Assembly (NCBI GenBank): GCA_021736615.1
Contig: JAIPFN010000259.1
Location: 1 to 8,406 of the forward strand
From: Phycisphaerae bacterium
Lineage (GTDB): Bacteria; Planctomycetota; Phycisphaerae; Sedimentisphaerales; Anaerohalosphaeraceae
Direction of reading: 5' to 3'
DNA: 8,406 nt
The notes below the pieces were generated by a model, which had not been told where the DNA came from, did not search any database, and saw only the letters and a program-made list of their open reading frames with translations. The position numbers and the translations under genes are program-made. Numbering within the stretch: position 1 is the stretch's first letter; each line of letters starts with the position of its first letter. Shown here piece after piece: positions 1 through 5,004 of this stretch.

Positions 1-351
1 GGCGATTGTGTGCTGGAGATACTCCTGCGTGAAAAGGGGCTGCTTGACGGCGAACTGCCGACGAGAAACCTCGATTACTTCATCGCGTGTCTGGATGATG
101 ACTTGCAGCCGGAAGCTGTCCGGTTAGCCGCTCAGCTCCGCCAGGCGGGGTTGGCGGTCGATTTCAGCTATAAGGCGACAGGGCTGAAAAAACAACTCAA
201 ACAGGCTTCAGCGGCTAACTCGGCCAAGTGCGTTATAATAGGCGAAGAATTCAAGAAAAAATCACTTCTTGTGGTAAAAGATATGAAAACCTCCGAACAG
301 CAGCTACTGACAAAAGAACAGGTTATTGAAGCATCAAAGCAGTCAAACTGA
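1..351 (+). CDS. hisS: Histidyl-tRNA synthetase, C-terminal fragment
   Basis: The window opens inside this gene; reading frame 1 starts with GDCVLEILLREKG, which matches the end of the class II catalytic core of HisRS (usually GD.VLELLL). The remaining ~95 residues form the alpha/beta anticodon-binding domain: a strand-helix start (DYFIACLDDDLQPEA), LRQAGLAVDFSY, the lysine-rich GLKKQLKQAS segment, VIIGEEF, and a final KDMKTSEQQ strand. HisRS charges tRNA-His with histidine in the cytoplasm, and this domain reads the anticodon. The gene ends in TGA at 349-351 and the domain looks complete at its C-terminus. The N-terminal two thirds lie outside the window. A short inverted repeat (TGACC-GATT-GGTCA, 349-362) overlaps the stop but has no T-tract; the first hairpin followed by a T-tract is at 433-457. 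No gene follows on this strand for several kilobases. Confidence 0.93.
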   Translation, partial: GDCVLEILLREKGLLDGELPTRNLDYFIACLDDDLQPEAVRLAAQLRQAGLAVDFSYKATGLKKQLKQASAANSAKCVIIGEEFKKKSLLVVKDMKTSEQQLLTKEQVIEASKQSN

Positions 352-379
352 CCGATTGGTCAGTCTGAAATGAATAATG

Positions 380-400
380 ATTCCCGACGTAAAGCCGGGA
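380..400. repeat. Degenerate ATTCCC-type palindrome downstream of hisS
   Basis: The arms TCCCG and CGGGA surround a 9-nt loop, and the outer bases read ATTCCC on the left and GGGAT on the right. This resembles a decayed copy of the palindromes at 880-899 and 2430-2449. As in the copy at 2430, it is followed by a TATAAT/TATTAT-like stretch and then by a GATTCGGCC hairpin, so it may be the left end of the same composite repeat. Confidence 0.45.
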
Positions 401-432
401 TGTACCATATTGTATAATGTATAATGGGTGAT

Positions 433-457
433 TCGGCCTGAAGGCCGAGGCTATTTT
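433..457 (+). terminator. GGCC hairpin with T-tract; possible hisS terminator and repeat copy
   Basis: A perfect inverted repeat, TCGGCCT-GA-AGGCCGA (433-448), is followed by GGCTATTTTT, the layout of a Rho-independent terminator on the plus strand. It is about 80 nt after the hisS stop and could end that transcript. A near-identical hairpin occurs at 2494-2517, where no plus-strand gene precedes it, so it is also part of a dispersed repeat. Similarity between the two copies continues at lower identity for about 80 nt, to a shared TCGGTCAG (522-529 here). Confidence 0.55.
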
Positions 458-579
458 TATAAAAAACACGCCAGGCTAGTACTTTAATTGTGATAGTTTA
501 TGTTGTTTTTTTGGCAGGTCTCGGTCAGCTTGGGTTAGATGTATCTGTTGGGCCATTCCTGCTTTTCCTGAATGTTTCC

Positions 580-645
580 GCGCAAAATAAAAGCCAGGCT
601 CTCAGGAATAAGAACCTGGCTTCGGAGGAGGGTGATGAAAAGCTT
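580..645 (+). repeat. Hairpin plus Shine-Dalgarno element, copy A
   Basis: This 66-nt block recurs at 4671-4737 with two substitutions and one single-base indel, while the flanks on both sides are unrelated. It begins GCGCAAAATAA, forms a stem AAGCCAGGCTCT / AGAACCTGGCTT with one C-A mismatch, and continues CGGAGGAGGGTG-ATG-AAAAGCTT. The 3' part resembles a strong ribosome binding site with a start codon, but in this copy the frame stops after four codons (TAA at 647-649). Read on the minus strand, the same stem is followed by TTTTATTTT, so it could act as a terminator for transcripts arriving from the convergent PEP-CTERM gene. Confidence 0.75.
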
Positions 646-790
646 ATAATATCAGGTATTTGCCTACAATTTCATTATCGCCTATTCCTCGCGAAAAGTC
701 AAATATAATTTTGTAAAATATGAAAAAAACTCAGCAAATGCTTAAAAATTTCACTTTAACACTGATATTTAACCTGAAAATAAAGGTTTA

Positions 791-937
791 TTGCGGAATA
801 ATACGCTTTCTAATTAATTCTCTTGCGACTTGTTAAATCATTTGAACTACAGGATGACATTAGATGTCGGATAGCGTGGATTCCCGCCTTCGCGGGAATG
901 ACATTGACGCACGTTTATTTTTTAGAATTTGTATAAT
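791..937 (+). repeat. Dispersed ~145-bp repeat with dRS3-like palindrome, copy 1
   Basis: It aligns with 2343-2487 in the same orientation. The core 871-929 differs from 2421-2479 at a single position in 59, while the upstream ~80 bp is diverged but alignable (ATACGCTTTCT, AATTCTC, GCTAAA-like blocks). In the core lies ATTCCC-N8-GGGAAT (880-899), a perfect palindrome with a TTCG-containing centre. That consensus is the one described for Neisseria dRS3 elements, and similar GGATTCCCGCC...GCGGGAATGAC palindromes are scattered in many bacteria. The element is non-coding. Confidence 0.8.
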
Positions 938-995
938 ACCAATAGAGTTTATTTCTAACAGGTTGCATTAAATCCTGTTAAATTGCCGAAACTGG

Positions 996-1015
996 ATTTC
1001 TGCGTTCGTGGGAAT
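996..1015 (+). repeat. Degenerate dRS3-like palindrome
   Basis: ATTTCT-N8-GGGAAT, preceded by TGG as in the intact copies, matches the 880-899 palindrome at 16 of 20 positions. The left arm has decayed, so pairing is weaker. It lies about 100 bp downstream of the intact copy and may be an old insertion of the same family. Confidence 0.45.
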
Positions 1016-1096
1016 AGGAAACGGGGACTAGTTTTCTAAAGAGGATTTCTGACAGGTTTTGCCGTCAGTTCCAGATATTTTGCCCTGTAATTAAAG

Positions 1097-1129
1097 ATTC
1101 CCCCGCCGAAGCTGTGCCAGCGGGGGAAT
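1097..1129 (-). terminator. Strong hairpin, probable terminator of the PEP-CTERM gene
   Basis: A perfect 10-bp stem, ATTCCCCCGC / GCGGGGGAAT, encloses a 13-nt loop. On the minus strand it lies about 36 nt past the TAA of the PEP-CTERM gene and is followed by CTTTAATTA, a moderate T-rich tail. The plus-strand side is also AT-rich, so it could work in both directions. Its outer ends match the ATTCCC/GGGAAT ends of the dispersed palindromes nearby. Confidence 0.65.
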
Positions 1130-1165
1130 TAAATTCTTTAAAATCAAAAATAAACGTTGCGACAA

Positions 1166-1939
1166 TTAGCCGTTACGGCGACGTCTGATAAGGCCAAGTC
1201 CGCCAAGTGCCAGAAGAACCATCGTGGCAGGTTCGGGAACCAGTGTCACATTGTCAAACATGGTCTGCCCGCCGGTAGAACCGCGACCGACACCCAGAAC
1301 GATAGTCAGATCCATGCCCTGGCCAAGAATACCTGCATTGCCGGTAAGGTCGTACGTCCTGGTGAATTCCACCCACTCACCATTGGAAACAGGACTCGTC
1401 GACGAACTCGGAATGAGTGTACGCCCATTTGCCAGTAATTTGAGCACAACAGGAGTTGCTCCCACATCACCGGGGTCAATGGCCTTGACCATCATTGAAA
1501 GCGTATAGACAGCACTAGTAAGGCCTCCCAAAGAAGCTTCGGAGGTGATCAGGCCACCGGCCGGATTGCCCCATCCACCGCCATTGGCAAGATAAACATG
1601 ACCAGCGTCTTCTGCTGATATAGAACCCTGAAGGTTTCCAGTAGTTTCATCCCGGCCGTATGAACCGCCGTTATCTATCCATCCCTGCCTGTCGTAGCCG
1701 ACCCAACCGGCAATATCAGCATTGAGGCCGGTTGTTCCATCGGAAAAATTATACACTTTGTTTTCAATAGGACAATCAAGTCCTACGCCAAAGCTCCACC
1801 CACCACTTTCAATGGTTCCGGTGATCGCAGTTCCCGGCTTGTACATCGTTTCAAAATCGCCGTTGGGCACAACGATTGAGCCAGCCAGCACAGTTGAGCT
1901 GAGCGCCAGCAAAGCCAACATCATAAACTTACTCTTCAT
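1166..1939 (-). CDS. Secreted PEP-CTERM protein with probable jelly-roll domain
   Basis: The protein has 257 residues. Residues 1-19 form a signal peptide (MKSKF, hydrophobic MMLALLALSS, then TVLA before the cut). The mature part opens with IVVPNGDFE (22-30) and closes with MFDNVTLV (227-234), the usual first and last strands of galactose-binding-like jelly-roll domains in secreted planctomycete proteins. Between them it is rich in Gly, aromatic residues and beta-type sequence, with a single Cys (56). The tail is a PEP-CTERM signal: VPEP (234-237), a hydrophobic helix to about 251, then RRRR (252-255). Such tails are processed by an exosortase on export; no exosortase gene is in this window. 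The start is supported by AAGGGG about 7 nt upstream on the minus strand. A possible minus-strand promoter is TTGACT (2045-2050) with TATGAA (2020-2025), but its 19-nt spacer is long. Ligand binding is likely by fold; the ligand is unknown. Confidence 0.88.
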   Translation of the reverse strand: MKSKFMMLALLALSSTVLAGSIVVPNGDFETMYKPGTAITGTIESGGWSFGVGLDCPIENKVYNFSDGTTGLNADIAGWVGYDRQGWIDNGGSYGRDETTGNLQGSISAEDAGHVYLANGGGWGNPAGGLITSEASLGGLTSAVYTLSMMVKAIDPGDVGATPVVLKLLANGRTLIPSSSTSPVSNGEWVEFTRTYDLTGNAGILGQGMDLTIVLGVGRGSTGGQTMFDNVTLVPEPATMVLLALGGLGLIRRRRNG

Positions 1940-2342
1940 TTCTACACCCCTTCAAAAAGAAATCTAAGGTTTTTAATTGAGCTACACACTCAATAAAATC
2001 ACCCACATTCAAATTACTATTCATACACTAACATTTCGTCAGTTAGTCAAAAATCCAGATTATTAGCAAAATTCGTTACCTATTTACAGTCAAAGATTCC
2101 ATTTAATGATTGTAAGCTCTTGCCGTCTTAAAGTCAACATTAATTTTCGGGAAATTCAAAAAAAACAATTTTTTCCACGTTTTTATAGGAGCAGTATAGC
2201 AGAAAAAAGGTAAAAGGGGACTAGAAATATTAAATATGTAATATACGTGAGAAGGGTAAAAGTTTAGCTTGAATTGCGATTGCAACCTTATTTTGATAGT
2301 AATTACTCGAACTGGCGAATTGGACGGTTTGACAATGCCAAA

Positions 2343-2487
2343 TTACGAATTATACGCTTTCTTAATAATTCTCGTGCATCTTGCTAAACCGTTCAAAGAG
2401 TGGAATGTCAGTTGTGTCGAATAGCGTGGATTCCCGCCTTCGCGGGAATGACATTAACGCACGTTTATTTTTTAGAATTCGTATTAT
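2343..2487 (+). repeat. Dispersed ~145-bp repeat with dRS3-like palindrome, copy 2
   Basis: This is the direct-orientation partner of 791-937; the pair flanks the PEP-CTERM gene. The ATTCCC-N8-GGGAAT palindrome is at 2430-2449 and is identical to that of copy 1. The copy is followed directly by the GGCC hairpin repeat, an order also hinted at by the decayed palindrome at 380-400 and the hairpin at 433. Reading frames through it yield the DSRLRGND type of peptide that such palindromes typically generate, which is not a real product. Confidence 0.8.
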
Positions 2488-2490
2488 GAC

Positions 2491-2600
2491 GATTCGGCCT
2501 GATGGCCGAGGCTTTTTTACACAAAGACAGAAGCCGAATAAACCTTTTAACTATTATGCCTTAAATTGTTTTTGGGCTAATTTCGGTCAGTTTGAGTGAA
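2491..2600 (+). repeat. Terminator-like GGCC hairpin repeat, second copy
   Basis: TCGGCC-TGAT-GGCCGA (2494-2509) is followed by GGCTTTTTT, a terminator layout on the plus strand. The first 22 nt match 430-452 almost exactly. The following ~85 nt align with gaps to the first copy, including the TTGTTTTT and TCGGTCAG blocks near the end. No plus-strand gene lies upstream, so either it terminates a small non-coding transcript or it is simply a repeat. Confidence 0.6.
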
Positions 2601-2674
2601 TTAATTGTTTTTATTTAACCGACTATAATCGTTGTTTGCGATACTAAAAACAGCGATTTCAGAGAAGTGTCCCT

Positions 2675-4444
2675 TTATTTTCCTTGATGATAGGGGTAAT
2701 CGAACGGCACAGCGACAAGCGGAATCAATTTCTCATCGGCTAAACGATACACATGATTGGGCCTGACAGTGAGTTGATGGCGAGCATTGGCTTGCTGGAG
2801 AACGATACTCTGCGGTGTGGGGTTAATCCCTACAATCTCAGTGATTTTACCTTCGAGATCGGTCACTACACGGACGCCTGCCGTAGAGGAAAACAATTCT
2901 TTTCCATTTAGACTGGCGGTATATTTACCTTTTTGAGAGGTCATAGACCATGATTGGCGGCCCCATTTCTGGGTGCAGGTGAAGTCCTTATCGCCAAGCG
3001 ATGACCACCAAACCCGGCTGTTAACTACATCCAAATGAATACCGTACATTCTGGAGATATACTCCATTGTCGCAAGCATCATAGGGCCATAGCCGTCTCT
3101 CTTTCTTTTTGCATCATCTTTTCCAGTTTGGGGATCAAGCTGCTGGCTGAATTTGTAATCATTGTTAATGAGCACCGGGATAAGTTTCTGTCCAAGCAGC
3201 GATACCTCGGCGAAATGGCCGTAATTTTCAAGGGCGCCGATAGCACGCTGCCAGGTCAAGCCCTGCGGCTGGCCGCTCCAGTCATTACCCGGATGGTTTC
3301 TGTAGAGGGGGTCGTTGACTGCAATAGAAGGCAGCGGCAGCGGTGTCCAGAACTCGTCGGGATTGAGCAGGTGGTGCTTAATAAACTTGTCCGCCATCGA
3401 TTGGGTAAAAGTACCATGGTACATCACCCGAAGATTATTATGAATAAGCTCATCGAGTTGTTTGTTATTACGGTCGCGGTCAAAACAGGCGTTACGGGAC
3501 GGGTCCCACAAACCCTCGATAAGCCGGCGGCGGACATCTTCGGCCTGGCTTTCCCAGAACCCGGCGCGGCCGTTGCCAAGTTCTTTAGAAATCTTTGCAA
3601 GCGTATTTCTGCCGTCATAACTGTAAGACATTACATCCATTGACGCAAACGGTACCATCACTTGCTCCGGTTTAGGGACGCCTGACCAATATCGGTTTGG
3701 ATTTTTAACTTTTGACGGATCCGGCGGGAAATCAAACGGCCAGCGATAGGGAGCTCTGCGTGTGTTCAGCCGGCTGCTGCCATCTTCACCGGTATCCCAG
3801 ACGCACCAGGTCTCAAGAATCCCGTCGTCATTTGAATCACGCGTGCGCCAAAGATACGCGTCATGTGCTTGCAATGCCTTATAAAGCTTACGCAGGTAGT
3901 CTTTGTCTTTTCCAATCCAGAAGTACATTTTCCATGCGGGGGTCGGGAAGCAATATCCCTGAAACATCTCGAAATCAGCGAGTATCTTTGCCTTGGGCAT
4001 CCAGATCATATCCTCCGGAGTTTCTTTGGCCCTCATATCAGTTGCTTTGTCAGTACTTATTACCATACCCGGCAGGCGCCCATCGCTCCGCTGACAAAGC
4101 ATAAACACAAGCTGATTGTTCAAGGCTACTTCAAGATTACGCTTAGCATACATCTCGCCTCCCATAGGCTGAGTTTCGATCCAGGCATTGCCATAGCCGC
4201 CGCCTTCGACAAGGACCTTCATTGTCGGTGTGAACTGAACAATATTCGATCTGGTCTTTTCCTGGGCCGCATCGAATAACCGCTGTAATTCGACATCTGT
4301 AGTCCGGAAAGTTACATCGGTCTGAAGAGAACTTCTTTCAACCGCCATCGATGCGGTACAGAATGCAACCATAAGGGTCAGCACAGAGAGTCTGGCGGCA
4401 TTGCACCAGAAGTGTTTCCCGGATAATTGGCAGAGAACGATCAT
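2675..4444 (-). CDS. Secreted (alpha/alpha)6-barrel glycoside hydrolase-like protein (trehalase/GH63/MGH1 type)
   Basis: The protein has 589 residues. A signal peptide ends near 34 (hydrophobic LSVLTLMVAFC, then ASMA), so it is exported. Residues ~45-480 look like a toroidal alpha barrel of the trehalase/GH63/mannosylglycerate hydrolase-like clan. Supporting motifs are DSNDDGILETW (203-213), WDTGEDGSSR (216-225), GLWDPSRNACFDRD (311-324), FWTPLPLPS (365-373) and W-x9-LENYGH (398-410). Residues ~480-589 form a beta-rich C-terminal domain. In relatives the acid catalyst is the Asp of a GxDxSxR motif, here Asp221. The catalytic base is the Glu of ExY(D/N)PxTG, but here the matching stretch is QQLDPQTG (434-441), with Gln434 in place of Glu. 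Activity and substrate are therefore uncertain; a carbohydrate-acting fold is the safe statement. The start has AAGGAA a few nt upstream, and a good promoter lies at 4528-4555. The family call is by motif memory, not by search. Confidence 0.75.
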   Translation of the reverse strand: MIVLCQLSGKHFWCNAARLSVLTLMVAFCTASMAVERSSLQTDVTFRTTDVELQRLFDAAQEKTRSNIVQFTPTMKVLVEGGGYGNAWIETQPMGGEMYAKRNLEVALNNQLVFMLCQRSDGRLPGMVISTDKATDMRAKETPEDMIWMPKAKILADFEMFQGYCFPTPAWKMYFWIGKDKDYLRKLYKALQAHDAYLWRTRDSNDDGILETWCVWDTGEDGSSRLNTRRAPYRWPFDFPPDPSKVKNPNRYWSGVPKPEQVMVPFASMDVMSYSYDGRNTLAKISKELGNGRAGFWESQAEDVRRRLIEGLWDPSRNACFDRDRNNKQLDELIHNNLRVMYHGTFTQSMADKFIKHHLLNPDEFWTPLPLPSIAVNDPLYRNHPGNDWSGQPQGLTWQRAIGALENYGHFAEVSLLGQKLIPVLINNDYKFSQQLDPQTGKDDAKRKRDGYGPMMLATMEYISRMYGIHLDVVNSRVWWSSLGDKDFTCTQKWGRQSWSMTSQKGKYTASLNGKELFSSTAGVRVVTDLEGKITEIVGINPTPQSIVLQQANARHQLTVRPNHVYRLADEKLIPLVAVPFDYPYHQGK

Positions 4445-4527
4445 TTAAATTTCCTTGTATTTATAAGGGCTAAATTTAGCGTTTTGGTGTCCTGATTTCT
4501 TTTTTAGCGGGACTTTGCAGGCATAAT

Positions 4528-4555
4528 ATTGTAGGTAGTCCGGCTAGCATGTCAA
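4528..4555 (-). promoter_or_regulatory. Promoter of the glycoside hydrolase gene
   Basis: On the minus strand a consensus TTGACA (complement of 4550-4555) is followed after 16 nt by TACAAT (complement of 4528-4533), five of six matches to the sigma-70 -10 box. Transcription would start near 4521, giving a 5' leader of about 75 nt before the ATG at 4444. Confidence 0.55.
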
Positions 4556-4670
4556 CAATGTATTTTCACTCAGAAGGGAGATTGGCGGCAAGTTTAAATA
4601 AGCTGCCTTGTTTTTCGGATTCTGAGACGCTAACATGGATCAAGGCGAATGTGCGATATCAGTTGGATTA

Positions 4671-4737
4671 GCGCAAAATAAAAGCCAGGCTCTAAGGAAA
4701 TAAGAGCCTGGCTTCGGAGGAGGGTGATGAAAAGCTT
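4671..4737 (+). repeat. Hairpin plus Shine-Dalgarno element, copy B
   Basis: This 67-nt copy has a perfect 12-bp stem, AAGCCAGGCTCT / AGAGCCTGGCTT, around a 9-nt loop. It continues CGGAGGAGGGTG-ATG-AAAAGCTT, identical to copy A at 580-645. The ATG at 4727 opens a 41-codon frame ending at 4852, beginning MKSLKNAENAR. This frame has no recognisable feature, and in copy A it stops after four codons, so I do not call it a gene. On the minus strand the stem is followed by TTTTATTTT, a terminator-like arrangement located upstream of the hydrolase promoter. Confidence 0.75.
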
Positions 4738-4969
4738 GAAAAATGCAGAAAATGCCCGCACTGTTATTGTTATAATTTGCAGTACAATAACACGCAAAGT
4801 TGCAAAGTCAAGCTTAAATAATAAAAATATTGATATTTTTTTTGTTTTTTAAAGAAAATTTTATACTACAATCCTTTTAAAGCCTTTGTTTCTTTGTTTT
4901 TATAGGGTAATAGCTATTTTATTTTTTTTGTGAGGAGGGTTAAAAACTGGAAAGTTGAGTTTATGGTTG

Positions 4970-4998
4970 TTGACAAATTGGGGGATGTGTATTAATGT
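4970..4998 (+). promoter_or_regulatory. Promoter-like pair set for a leaderless transcript
   Basis: A consensus TTGACA (4970-4975) is followed after 17 nt by TAATGT (4993-4998), a weak -10 box; TATTAA at 4990-4995 is an alternative at a shorter spacing. Either would place the transcription start within a few bases of the ATG at 5005. No Shine-Dalgarno occurs at a normal distance from that ATG, which fits a leaderless message. Confidence 0.4.
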
Positions 4999-5004
4999 TT
5001 TGTT

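Larger units (their letters stand above)
352..1165. other. Repeat-rich intergenic region between hisS and the PEP-CTERM gene
   Basis: This stretch of about 810 bp holds no convincing gene. It contains a cluster of palindromes and repeats, listed separately: a degenerate ATTCCC palindrome near 380-400, a terminator-like GGCC hairpin at 433-457, the hairpin/Shine-Dalgarno element at 580-645, a dispersed repeat at 791-937, a degenerate palindrome at 996-1015, and the probable terminator of the convergent PEP-CTERM gene at 1097-1129. A 7-bp tandem duplication (TGTATAA twice, 411-424) lies at 411-425 and creates two TATAAT hexamers, but I see no matching -35 box for either. The remaining sequence is AT-rich. 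Confidence 0.7.
1940..2674. other. AT-rich intergenic region with composite repeat
   Basis: The region is about 735 bp and I find no convincing gene. The part next to the PEP-CTERM gene (1940-2100) should hold its leader and promoter. The segment 2100-2330 is AT-rich and shows nothing I recognise. From 2329 there is a possible plus-strand promoter (TTGACA at 2329-2334, 16 nt, TATACG at 2351-2356) leading into the dispersed repeat at 2343-2487 and the GGCC hairpin repeat at 2491-2600. The glycoside hydrolase gene ends at 2675 on the minus strand; I see no clear terminator for it here. Confidence 0.6.
4445..5004. other. Divergent intergenic region
   Basis: About 560 bp separate the start of the minus-strand hydrolase gene from the start of the plus-strand nuclease-like gene. 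The region contains the hydrolase promoter (4528-4555), copy B of the hairpin/Shine-Dalgarno element (4671-4737), a very AT-rich tract (about 4785-4930) and a promoter-like pair just before the plus-strand gene (4970-4998). A GAGGAGGG at 4932-4939 resembles a ribosome binding site but has no open frame of useful length at a suitable distance. Confidence 0.6.

Noticed and set aside
411..425. Tandem TATAAT hexamers as a promoter
   Set aside because: No -35-like hexamer occurs at 16-18 nt upstream of either one and no gene follows; it is better explained as part of the decayed repeat.
490..708. 72-codon open frame on the plus strand
   Set aside because: It has no ribosome binding site, runs through the hairpin element, and has no similarity I recognise.
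2103..2285. 60-codon minus-strand frame
   Set aside because: AT-rich composition gives a Phe/Tyr/Lys/Asn-rich peptide with no start signal; likely chance.
2381..2599. 72-codon open frame containing DSRLRGND
   Set aside because: It is a translation through the dRS3-like palindrome and GGCC hairpin; such peptides are typical artefacts of these repeats.
352..2674. CRISPR array or transposase-bearing insertion sequence
   Set aside because: The repeats are few, unevenly spaced and palindromic, with no spacer pattern, no transposase frame and no target-site duplication that I can see.
3035..3643. 202-codon open frame on the plus strand
   Set aside because: It lies wholly antisense to the glycoside hydrolase gene, whose protein has a signal peptide and family motifs; the plus-strand translation has no recognisable domain.
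4727..4852. 41-codon frame after GGAGGAGGGTG-ATG
   Set aside because: The ribosome binding site is excellent, but the frame is not conserved in copy A (stop after four codons) and runs into AT-rich sequence; kept as part of the repeat discussion only.
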